64,000 nt of DNA from Blattamonas nauphoetae (Eukaryota; Preaxostyla; Oxymonadida), in the NCBI GenBank assembly GCA_033064195.1, contig JARBJD010000031.1, positions 62,001 through 126,000 on the forward strand, written 5' to 3'. The position numbers and the translations under genes were made by a program. Positions 55,964 to 64,000 of this stretch are shown here, piece after piece. Numbering within the stretch: position 1 is the first letter of the stretch; each line of letters begins with the position of its first letter. The notes below the pieces were generated by a model. It saw only the letters and a program-made list of their open reading frames with translations, did not search any database and was not told the DNA's origin.

Positions 55964-58251
55964 ATGGCGCAGTCAGTTTGGACTACTTACGCCTTTTCAA
56001 ATTTTCCCATTTTTTCACTATGTTTAACATTCTTTTTACTATGTCTATCTGTGATATTTCTCATTCTTAACGCTTCCTCTTTCCACAGAACCTGAATGCA
56101 TGTTTCTCACCAAAGAACGTCGCACTGATTGGTGCCTCAGAAAACATCGGTGTCGGGCGCACCATGATGTTCAATCTTCTCAAATCTCCATTTGGCGGAA
56201 CTCTTTACCCAATTAACCCCAAGCGTGAGTCGTGCCTTGGTGTTAAATGTTCAAAGAGCATCAAAGACATCCCTGCTGGCACAATCGACCTGGCCATCAT
56301 TGCTGTTGCTGCCCGCTTTGTCCCCAGCACTGTGAAAGACTGTGCCGACATGAAAGTCAAGGCTACCATTATTGTTTCTGCTGGATTTGCCGAGATGGGT
56401 GAACCTGGTCTGAAGCTCGAAGCCGAAATTATGAGCTATGCCCGCCCAGTTGGCATGCGTGTTATCGGACCCAACTGTCTTGGAGTGAGTTATTCAAGCA
56501 GTGGTCTTAATGCGACATTTGCAGCTGACATGATCTCACCCGGCAAAGTTGCTTTCCTGTCCCAATCCGGAGCTCTCTGCACGTCCGTCCTCGACTATTC
56601 CAAGAAAGTTGGCTTTGGCTTCAGTGCCTTTGTCTCTGTCGGGTCCATGCTCGACGTTGACTGGTGCGACCTCATCGAATTCTTCGGAGAGGACAGCAAC
56701 ACCAGCGCCATCTGCATCTACATGGAATCCATCGGAAACCCCAAGCGCTTCATTGAAGCCTGCCAAAAGGTTACCCCTCGCAAACCCGTCGTCGTCGTCA
56801 AGTCTGGAAGATCCGCCGCCGGAAAGAAGGCTGCCTCGTCCCACACTGGAGCCCTCGCCGGTGCCGACGAAATTTGCGATGCTGCGTTCCGTCGTGCAGG
56901 TATCCTCCGCATCACTCAAATCAGCGACCTGTTCTCGCTGATGGAGCTTCTGAACATGCAGCCTATCCCAAAGGGACCGTCTCTTTCCATCGTCACAAAC
57001 GCTGGTGGCCCCGGTGTGCTCACCACCGACGAGCTGGACATCCAGGGAGGAATCCTCGCCCCTATCGACAAGGCCGCCATGGAGCGTTTCAACGCCATCC
57101 TTCCCCCAGCCTGGTCCCACGGCAACCCTATCGATGTACTCGGCGACGCATCCCCAGAACGCTTCTCTGACTGCGTGAAGATCGCAGTGGAGGACAAGAA
57201 CGTGGACGGCATCCTGTGCATCCTCACCCCACAAGACATGACCGACCCCACCGCCACTGCCCACGCCCTGAAGCTGCTCGCCAACTGCGGAAAGACGTTC
57301 ATGGTGTCGTACATGGGAGGACTCGTCATCGAGGAAGGAGCCACCATCCTCCGCCAGGCTGGTGTCCCCGTCTTCACCGCTCCCGACCTCGCCGCTCGTG
57401 TGTTCACCTACCTCTCCCGCTGCCAGGAGAACATCAAGCTCATCAAGGAGCCCATCCCCGCTGTCCCATCCCTCGGCTTCGATCTGGAGAAGGCCCGCAA
57501 GGAAGTCCGCGGCATCTACGCAAAGGCTCTCGAGACAGGCCGCACCATCCTCACCGAATACGAGTCCAAGAAGATCCTCGCTGCCTACCACATCCCCGGA
57601 GGCACCACTGAGCTCGCCCTGACTGCCGACGAAGCTGTCGCCCACGCCAAGAAGATCGGGTTCCCCGTTGTGATGAAGGTCCACTCCGAAACCATCACCC
57701 ACAAGTCTGACGTGGGTGGCGTGAAGGTGAACATCAAAGACGAGGCTGGTGTCAAAGCTGCCTTCGAAGAGATCAAGGCCAACGTTGCCAAGAACGCCTC
57801 CGCCAAAGACTTCCTCGGCTGCGTGGTGATGCCCATGGTCACCCTCAAGGACAGCTACGAGGTCATCCTCGGCTCGTACGTCGACGCCCAGTTCGGCCCT
57901 GTTGTCCTCTTCGGCCTCGGCGGTATCCTTGTCGAGGTGCTCAAGGACAAGGGCCTCGGCTTGTGCCCCGTCAACAAGACGTTCGCTCTCGACCTCCTTC
58001 AGCAGACCAAGATCTACACTGCTCTGAAGGGTGTCCGTGGACGTGCCCCAGTCAACATCGACGAGCTTGTTGTCATCATCGAGCGCTTCTCTCAGCTCAT
58101 CGCCGACCACCCGATGATCGAGGAGGCTGACATCAACCCATTCCTTGTTTCCCCAGACGGCATCATTGCCCTCGATGCCCGTATCTTGGTGTATGACGGA
58201 AAGAAAGTTAAAGAGGAGAACGTCCCTCATTCGTGTATTCCCACTCACTAA
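55964..58251 (+). CDS. ADP-forming acetyl-CoA synthetase
   Basis: Converts acetyl-CoA, ADP and phosphate to acetate, CoA and ATP; a cytosolic substrate-level ATP source in anaerobic protists. Exon 1 is only MAQS (55964-55975). After a 113-nt intron, exon 2 is 56089-58251. 724 residues, the usual length for the fused alpha-beta form in Giardia and Entamoeba. Domains: CoA-binding Rossmann (NVALIGASENIGVGR, NPKRESCLG, GPNCLGV); succinyl-CoA-ligase-like part with the phospho-His motif ASSHTGALAG (His near residue 256); linker; C-terminal ATP-grasp (FPVVMKVHSETITHKSDVGG, GLGGILVEV, EADINPFLV). All key elements are present. Codon use is strongly biased toward C-ending codons, suggesting high expression. 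Confidence 0.95.
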
Positions 58252-58394
58252 CTCTACCTTTGATAGTATTTGGCTGTCTTCACCGACATGCCACATTTCA
58301 TTATTTCGCTGATGATCTCGTCAAGTGGAACATCCGTTTAACCAGAACTTATCTTCCTGGAATGTTTTTAAAACGAGGAATGAGATGAGAATGA

Positions 58395-58887
58395 TTAATG
58401 TTTGTTGAACGCTTGCTGTGGGTTGAATTCAATCGGCTTAAAGACGGGGTCCTGTTGATGTGGCACAGCAGGCTCAGCTTTTTTGGGTTGTTTATCAAAT
58501 ACTTCTTTTGGAGCACTGAAACGCGTTGACGGGATCCATGTGGTTTTGAACTCATATTTCTAGAGAGTAACTTCAATTATGATATAAAATACCGGTTTTT
58601 CTTCAGTTTTTGCTGGTGTTGTTCGAGTTTTAGCACTGCCTGAAGTGAAGAAGCGTTCTGAGAGAGCAGGTGTATCCTGTGTTGAATCGACTGGTTTTGG
58701 AGAGGCATTGTGAAGTGATTTTTCTTTTTGTCGATTTTCAAAGGCCATATGGTTCACATCTTTTGTGGTTTGTTCATTTTGGTGAAATTCATATCCTCTT
58801 GAGTGCTGAAGAGTTGAATTGAGAGAGGAAAGAAACCGGTGATGCTTCCTCACAGAACAGGATAAATATGAGTGACAAATGGAGCAT
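58395..58887 (-). CDS. Small spliced protein, function unknown
   Basis: Three exons, 58887-58837, 58805-58593 and 58559-58395, with introns of only 31 and 33 nt. The total is 429 nt, 142 residues. The second and third exons read SRGYEFHQNEQTTKDVNH, then KYEFKTTWIPSTRFSAP and DPVFKPIEFNPQQAFN: a polar, Pro/Aro-punctuated style like axonemal inner proteins, but with no family match I can name. Exon 1 (MLHLSLIFILFCEEASP) is the weakest part; an internal Met (MAFENRQ) is an alternative start. Confidence 0.6.
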
Positions 58888-59030
58888 TAGAGTTTATTTG
58901 ACAGTCAACGTTAGTATGCCTGTTCGTAGTACTGTAGACTGATGACATGACGAATTGAGAAGAGATCAACCCGCTTTCATTTATTTGTTTCGATACCACT
59001 TTTTATTGTGTGGTTTTTGAGCACCTACTC

Positions 59031-59846
59031 ATGGAGACTCAATTTCAGTACTGCCGTCTCCTACAATGGAAATATTTGAACGCCATGCTAGATGATACCT
59101 ACAGCAAACAACAGACCTTTCTCGTCAATGTCTTCTATTCTCTTCAATCACAGGCAAAACTACAACAAGATGATACTGAACTCCTAAGATATGCATGTTC
59201 GATCCAACGCCAATTAGAGCGCACCTTAGAATCCTTTACTCAACAAGTTCAAAGCCTCACAAGTGTGAAGCCTCCCCCTGCTCCTCTCATCAGTACATCA
59301 CAAAAGACATCACGAAAGTCTGAAATGCTTCTCGACGACGACCCCATTTCCCCTAATGTCCTCACATCACTCACTGGTTCTGTCGCCACGCTCTCAACAT
59401 CTCTCTCCACAATCCGCCACGCACTCTCTGAAGCACTAGAAATGATTCCATGCAAAGATGTGGTGTACCGAGAAAGCCAGGTCCTATTTTTGTTGTTCTC
59501 ATTTTCATTAGGTACTAAATGCTCTTAGTCGTCTCAATGAAACACTCGGTTCACTCGTTTTTAACAGTTCTCTCGCTGCCCGAAAATCGACGCATGAATC
59601 AGCATCACAAGCTGGGGAATTGGAAGAAGACATCGCCACTCACATTAGTAAAGCAGCACAATCTCTTTCACTTTTCAGACAGACACTGAAGGACGAATCA
59701 AGCGTCATCCAAGAGATCGAAGGAGTTTGTGCAAATCGTTGTTTCATATTCACTAGTCTATCCATATTGTCAACCAATCTGCAATTGAGGCTCTTTCCTG
59801 TGCTGTGAACGTAGTTGATGACAAACAATTGCAGGTGGAAGGTTGA
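59031..59846 (+). CDS. Small helical protein, function unknown
   Basis: Exons 59031-59480, 59512-59724 and 59757-59846 (introns 31 and 32 nt); 753 nt, 250 residues. Predominantly helical with long heptad-like stretches (LLRYACSIQRQLERTL, LTSLTGSVATLSTSLSTIRH, EDIATHISKAAQSLSLFRQ) and a short Pro-rich linker. No motif assigned. The splice into the last exon replaces an otherwise frame-open intron and ends in VNVVDDKQLQVEG. A coiled-coil scaffold subunit is plausible but unproven. Confidence 0.6.
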
Positions 59847-59960
59847 AGTTCATTTCTTGAATCTTGCAATGAATTTTGAGCTTTTGTGCAAGAAAAATCG
59901 AATGAAAAATCATGTAATCTGCAAAGAAAAAGAAGAAGAAGGAAGTGGAATGCAAAGAGG

Positions 59961-60382
59961 TCAGTCCCATGTGATTGGTTTGTGGAAATGTCGAGTCTGA
60001 ACCATGTCGACTTTTTCCTCTCTTCCAATCGCTGAGGATGATGTCTTGAACTGAACAGATGGTCCAGATGTGGTAGTTTTGAGGGCGTTGAAGTGATTGG
60101 AATAGTATCGTTCTTGGACTGGAATGGTCTGAGATCCGTTGAGTTCGCGTGTCCTCTCTTCCTCATTTGCTTCCTAGTTGTAGAGAAGAGACAATATATA
60201 GGAAAAATGTTGAGCAAACAATTAGGAATCCCCATCGTTTGCGGCTCTGAGCCGCAAGTGTAGCCTCTTTGTTACATGATTCAATCCAGATCTTATTGGA
60301 ATCAACCTGAATGAAAATAATAAAAAACGGAGAAAGATCGAACTTCGTTGAATTTTGTTGCACCTGGTTTGTCACCTGACAT
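59961..60382 (-). CDS. Small spliced protein, possible ciliary microtubule inner protein
   Basis: Exons 60382-60344, 60306-60220 and 60173-59961 (introns 37 and 46 nt); 339 nt, 112 residues starting MSGDKPGATKFNE. The segment NKIWIESCNKEA followed by RKRWGFL, and a later FKTSSSAIG, loosely recall the W..E..A..W..WGFL and TTS..IG pattern of the C20orf85/CIMIP1 family of ciliary microtubule inner proteins. The similarity is weak and recalled, not computed. It fits a flagellated cell. Confidence 0.6.
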
Positions 60383-60451
60383 TGAACTGTTGAAACAAAT
60401 AAAATTGTGGTTCTGATCTTCTCTTGACCCAATTCTATTTTCAGTTTTCGG

Positions 60452-62902
60452 ATGATCTCTATTTTATGCATTATGTCTCTCTCGTATGGAGATCCGAATT
60501 ATATTTTGTCACTTAACGAGACTCCATTGGGCTGGAGTGGAAATTATGACCGTTCGAAGTCAATGAAAGGAATAAAAACAGACCCCAAACTTTCCTTGAT
60601 AGTTGAGAAACAAACAAACTCAAGATTGCACATTCAGATTTTTAATCCAGACGCTCAATACATTGAGATTCCAAATGTGATTCAAGCACAACCATCATCC
60701 CAAACAACAACATCGCCTCTCTACTCGGTTTCATTCCCCGACAATGGAATAGTCGTCACACGTTCAAAGGGAAATGATGTTATTTTTGACACTTCTAAAC
60801 ATCTAGACCAATTATTATCCCGAGAAAACTTTGTTCAACTCAAAACTAGCATCAACAAAAACCCGATCATTTATGGGCTAGGAGAACGACGAACTCGTCT
60901 TGCCTTACCATATCCCCAAGAGTACAACTTCATTCCCACCGACACTCAAACTCCCCCCGACGGTCTCCCTCTATATGGCTCTCACCCGTTCCACATCGAA
61001 GTGGCCCCGTCTGGCGAGTGCCATGGCATCCTTTTCCTGAACACATATCCCATGCAGGTATCTCTTGAGAATGGCTCGCTCACCTATCGCTCAATGGGTG
61101 GGAAATTGGATATATACATCTTTATGGGGCCAACCCAGAAGGACGTGATGACTCAGTACACCGACCTCATTGGCCGGCCCTGCCTGGTGCCGAGTTGGAG
61201 TATGGGCTTCCACCACTGCCGATGGGGATACCGCAGCCTGACAGAGGTGGAGACACGATATGAGGATCACAAAAAGGCAGGGATCCCTGTGGACTGCATG
61301 TGGTTCGACATCGACTACATGGACAACTTCAAGATCTTCACCACCAACCCCTACAAGTTCCCCGAAGACAAGATGAACGCCTTCTTCACCCGCCTGGCCA
61401 GCGAGGGCGTCTCGTCTGTCGCCATCATCGACCCACAAATGTCAGGCAACGGCAAGCCAGGCGGGTACCACGCACACGAGGCCCTTCTCGAGTCCGGCGC
61501 CTACCTGCGCCACCCGACGGAGGACAAGCCGTTTGTGGGGAAGGCGTGGCCGCGCGAGTGCATCTACCCCGACTTCACCAACCCCGCGTCGCAGGCGGTG
61601 TGGTCGAGTCTGATGAAGGACTTTCTCGGCCGAGTGAACCTGACTGGCATCTGGCTCGACATGAACGAGCCGACCTGCTTCCCCGAAACCAGCCAGCCGA
61701 AGCATCCCACGTTTCCATGGACACCCGGCGACATCAAGACAAACAACATCCCGATGAGCGTGCGTGCTCATTGCGGCACACACCTCGCTGCCAAATCGCT
61801 GTACGGAAAGACGATGAGCGACGTGACTGTTCAGAGCCTGCTCGATGCTCGCCCCGGAATCCGCCCGTTTGTGTTGACGCGCTCCTCGTTCATTGGGTCG
61901 GGACACACACACGCGAAGTGGCTGGGAGACAACCACAGCGAGTGGCCGGATCTGGTGGACTCAATCTCAGGCGTCGTGACGATGGGTCTGTTTGGCATCA
62001 CAATCATCGGCGCTGACATCGGCGGGTTTCTGGGGAACACCACTCCCGAAATGATGACACGCTGGTTGGAGCTGGGTGTGTTCCTCTACCCCTTCCTGCG
62101 CAACCACAACCATCACGACGGGACAGAACAGGCCCTTCCAGCCTTCCGCGGACCAGAAGCAGCGATCATCAAACGGTACGCCTTTGTCCGACAGTACATC
62201 CAGTCATACATGTACACACAGATGCACTTCGCTCACCAGACAGGCATCCCAATCGTCCGCTCTCTTTCGATGGAGTTCCCGGCAGACGCAGCGACTCGCA
62301 CCATCGACACGCAAGCCATGCTGGGCGATGCTCTCCTCGTCACGCCTGTCATCGCCGAGAAGGCAGTGAATGTGACGGGACACTTCCCGAACTGCCGCTG
62401 GTACGACTTCTGGTCGTTCGAGGAAGATCTGGCAGTGTCCAAGAAAGGCACCTCAGTTCTGCTGGACGCCCCGCTCGACCACATCCCCGTCCACATCAGA
62501 GGGGGCACAGTGGTCACCCTTCAGAGCCAGACAGCGTCGACCCTGAATGGGATGCGAGCCAGCCCCCTCACCGTCGTGTGTGCACTCGACGAGAAGTCGG
62601 CTGCCAAAGGGTTTGCCATTCTGGACGACGGAATCAGCACCAACGACACTGCCTTCACCCGTCTGGACTTCGAAGCCACCTCTTCTTCGTTCGCAATCAA
62701 CGTGACACGTAATAACTTCCAAACTGACCAGCAGATGGAAAAGCTGGTCATCACGGGTCTTGCTCGTGCAGCGGTCACGCGGGTGAGACTTAACGCGTTT
62801 GGTCACTCCTTCACTTGGTCGTACCATGCCGAGAAGGGCATCCTCACCATCAAGTTTGACAACCCCGTCAAGCTTGTGGACGGTATTAATCTCTTGTTTT
62901 GA
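60452..62902 (+). CDS. Glycoside hydrolase family 31 alpha-glucosidase
   Basis: Exo-acting alpha-glucosidase releasing glucose from starch, glycogen or maltose, probably secreted or lysosomal. Single exon, 816 residues. Starts with a short hydrophobic signal-like segment (MISILCIMSLSYG). N-terminal sandwich domain includes GLGERRT and PLYGSHPF. The catalytic barrel has PSWSMGFHHCRWGY, the nucleophile motif GIWLDMNEPTCF, and the acid/base region HAKWLGDNHSEW. GADIGGF and PFLRNHNHHD complete the GH31 pattern, followed by the proximal and distal C-terminal beta domains (HIRGGTVV). All catalytic residues are intact. GC-rich codon use in the barrel is similar to the synthetase gene. Confidence 0.93.
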   Translation: MISILCIMSLSYGDPNYILSLNETPLGWSGNYDRSKSMKGIKTDPKLSLIVEKQTNSRLHIQIFNPDAQYIEIPNVIQAQPSSQTTTSPLYSVSFPDNGIVVTRSKGNDVIFDTSKHLDQLLSRENFVQLKTSINKNPIIYGLGERRTRLALPYPQEYNFIPTDTQTPPDGLPLYGSHPFHIEVAPSGECHGILFLNTYPMQVSLENGSLTYRSMGGKLDIYIFMGPTQKDVMTQYTDLIGRPCLVPSWSMGFHHCRWGYRSLTEVETRYEDHKKAGIPVDCMWFDIDYMDNFKIFTTNPYKFPEDKMNAFFTRLASEGVSSVAIIDPQMSGNGKPGGYHAHEALLESGAYLRHPTEDKPFVGKAWPRECIYPDFTNPASQAVWSSLMKDFLGRVNLTGIWLDMNEPTCFPETSQPKHPTFPWTPGDIKTNNIPMSVRAHCGTHLAAKSLYGKTMSDVTVQSLLDARPGIRPFVLTRSSFIGSGHTHAKWLGDNHSEWPDLVDSISGVVTMGLFGITIIGADIGGFLGNTTPEMMTRWLELGVFLYPFLRNHNHHDGTEQALPAFRGPEAAIIKRYAFVRQYIQSYMYTQMHFAHQTGIPIVRSLSMEFPADAATRTIDTQAMLGDALLVTPVIAEKAVNVTGHFPNCRWYDFWSFEEDLAVSKKGTSVLLDAPLDHIPVHIRGGTVVTLQSQTASTLNGMRASPLTVVCALDEKSAAKGFAILDDGISTNDTAFTRLDFEATSSSFAINVTRNNFQTDQQMEKLVITGLARAAVTRVRLNAFGHSFTWSYHAEKGILTIKFDNPVKLVDGINLLF

Positions 62903-63001
62903 TCGACACTTCACCTTCGTTTGATGAGACAATTAAGAAAGAAACGCTGTTGAAGTGCTGTTTAAGAAAGGAGAGGCAATGCTGGCCAAAATCAGCATCG
63001 C

Positions 63002-64000
63002 TCATTCCTTCAGTCCTTCGAGAAGCGTCCTGAGAGTCTCCATCGCTTTGTCGTCGATTCCCGTGTCGGCCTTCCACTCCTCCACCTTCTTCAGGATGAT
63101 GTCCTTCTTCACGCGGAAGTGGGCGAGGATGACATCTGCAAACTCGGTGTTCCCGCTCTGTGCTTTCTGAATCTGGTCGATCATCGCCCACTGCACGGTC
63201 TGCCGACGGATGTTGTTGTTGTACGACCTGTCCTGCTTCCTGCCTTCGTCTGTGTTGTACGAGCTCTCATACCCAGGCTCGTTGAAGAAGGGGTGGTCGA
63301 CAAGGATCAGAGCCTGGATGGAGACAAACACTTGGATGAGGGTGGAGTGCACGGGGTTCCAGCTCTCCCCCGCATCGCCCGACCACGTTCCGAGGAGCGA
63401 CAGGCACACCTTCCCGTCGGAGTAGAGGTTCGGGTTGAACCTGACAGTCCCGTTTCCTGTTGTGGTGATGATGACTTGGGGTGGCTGGGTGGGGAAGCCG
63501 GAGTTGAGGAAGATGTCGAACTCGAACAGACCCGACTCGTATGGAGTGTCCTCTGGTCCAGAGATGACAGCTTTGATCAGCTGAGCGCAGTTCTCGTCAA
63601 CCCGCACGAACACCGACGATCCGATGTTGAACGGGAGTGACGTGCGGAGAGACGTGATCTCCTGTGAAATCCGGCGCATGTTGGGGAGTCGTGTCTGCTT
63701 TCTCACTTCGTTTGCGAAGAGGTGGCGTTCCTCGAAGCGCCCGTGTTCCTCCACTGAGAGGAAGCGGAGGTGGTTCAGAGCTTTCTCGTACTGTGCATCG
63801 AGGGAGAGGGATGGGGATGGTGTCGGCTCTGCTTGGACAACACCAGAGTTGGCTGTGCTTGGTGCTGGTTGGAAAGAGTCTGCCTTCTCTTTGAGAAGCC
63901 CAGCAACAAGTCGGATGGTCTCAGCGAGGACTTTGGAGCAGTCGTTGTATTCGAGCTGCTGTTCTTTTGGGATGTACTCCTTGTTGTGGGCAAGGCCAGG
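63002..64000 (-). CDS. BIRC6/BRUCE-like ubiquitin-conjugating enzyme, C-terminal part (runs off the edge)
   Basis: Open to the window edge, so the 5' end is missing; 332 residues are visible. After a low-complexity linker (PAPSTANSG onwards) comes the E2 fold: VISGPEDTPYESGLFEFDI, FPTQPPQV, then RFNPNLYSDGKVCLSLLGTW with the active-site Cys in GKVCLSL. The long insert and SGDAGESWNP, STLIQVFVSIQALI and HPFFNEPGYE are hallmarks of the giant BIRC6/UBE2O-type E2s. The C-terminal tail (RRQTVQWAMIDQIQ, HFRVKKDIILKKVEEW) follows the BIRC6 pattern. It transfers ubiquitin, or a hybrid E2/E3 activity would fit the family. Whether BIR repeats precede it cannot be seen here. Confidence 0.87.
   Translation of the reverse strand, partial: PGLAHNKEYIPKEQQLEYNDCSKVLAETIRLVAGLLKEKADSFQPAPSTANSGVVQAEPTPSPSLSLDAQYEKALNHLRFLSVEEHGRFEERHLFANEVRKQTRLPNMRRISQEITSLRTSLPFNIGSSVFVRVDENCAQLIKAVISGPEDTPYESGLFEFDIFLNSGFPTQPPQVIITTTGNGTVRFNPNLYSDGKVCLSLLGTWSGDAGESWNPVHSTLIQVFVSIQALILVDHPFFNEPGYESSYNTDEGRKQDRSYNNNIRRQTVQWAMIDQIQKAQSGNTEFADVILAHFRVKKDIILKKVEEWKADTGIDDKAMETLRTLLEGLKE

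Noticed and set aside
56536-58296. 586-codon open frame on the minus strand opposite acetyl-CoA synthetase
   Set aside because: It is a shadow of the strongly C-ending codon bias on the plus strand. Its Asp/Glu/Val/Leu-rich translation resembles no family, while the plus-strand protein is complete and conserved.
1-64000. CRISPR arrays, rRNA, tRNA genes, bacterial operons or ribosome-binding sites
   Set aside because: None seen; spliced genes and the gene families present show this is nuclear eukaryotic DNA. tRNA detection by eye is unreliable, so a covariance-model scan would be decisive.

Overview
The window reads as nuclear DNA of a flagellated anaerobic protist, most likely a metamonad of the oxymonad / Preaxostyla kind (for example a Blattamonas-like genome). 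That placement is inference. It rests on very short GT-AG introns (about 31-145 nt), giant membrane proteins built of parallel beta-helix repeats, an ADP-forming acetyl-CoA synthetase typical of anaerobic protists, and a standard genetic code (TAA and TGA end long genes and CAA/CAG encode Gln).

Left compartment (1 to about 14,100): AT-rich, gene-poor and full of dead mobile DNA. It holds diverged direct repeats, a foldback element with about 200-bp arms (2853-3661), a decayed hAT transposase (minus strand, 4351-5533), a broken reverse-transcriptase-bearing fossil (about 5700-6900), and an unclassified DDE-like transposase gene split by a clean insertion. The insertion (9996-12901) is the most striking object here. 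It is a 2,906-bp hAT-type element with 18-bp perfect terminal inverted repeats and an 8-bp target duplication. It carries no transposase of its own but an apparently intact six-exon PHO80/PCL-type cyclin gene on the minus strand.

Centre (14,558-42,002): two giant genes in head-to-head orientation share a 197-bp intergenic space. The minus-strand gene encodes a 4,570-residue type I membrane protein: signal peptide, about ten beta-helix modules each opened by a CG-x5-PC-like motif, one membrane span, and a cytoplasmic kinase-like domain lacking the catalytic residues. The plus-strand gene encodes a protein of similar size (about 4,511 residues, with one apparent frame change near 31,930): signal peptide, a short beta-helix, dozens of about 105-residue beta-sandwich-like domains, one membrane span and an Arg/Thr/Pro/Gln-rich tail. 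Its middle is a triplication of a 2,196-bp (732-residue) unit, nearly identical between copies.

Right compartment (42,168-64,000): compact housekeeping genes with short introns. In order: an unrecognised coiled-coil protein; proteasome subunit alpha (PSMA1-like, eight exons); a POLQ-type superfamily 2 helicase without polymerase; a HAD/Cof-type phosphatase; a monoglyceride-lipase-like alpha/beta hydrolase with a Lys/Glu tail; a minus-strand coiled-coil protein; ADP-forming acetyl-CoA synthetase; three small spliced genes of unknown function (one possibly a ciliary microtubule inner protein); a GH31 alpha-glucosidase; and, running off the right edge, the C-terminal part of a BIRC6/BRUCE-like ubiquitin-conjugating enzyme. 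Exon structures were derived by eye; wherever one is given, the summed coding length is a multiple of three. Alpha-glucosidase and acetyl-CoA synthetase fit a gut-dwelling fermenter of polysaccharides that makes ATP at the substrate level.
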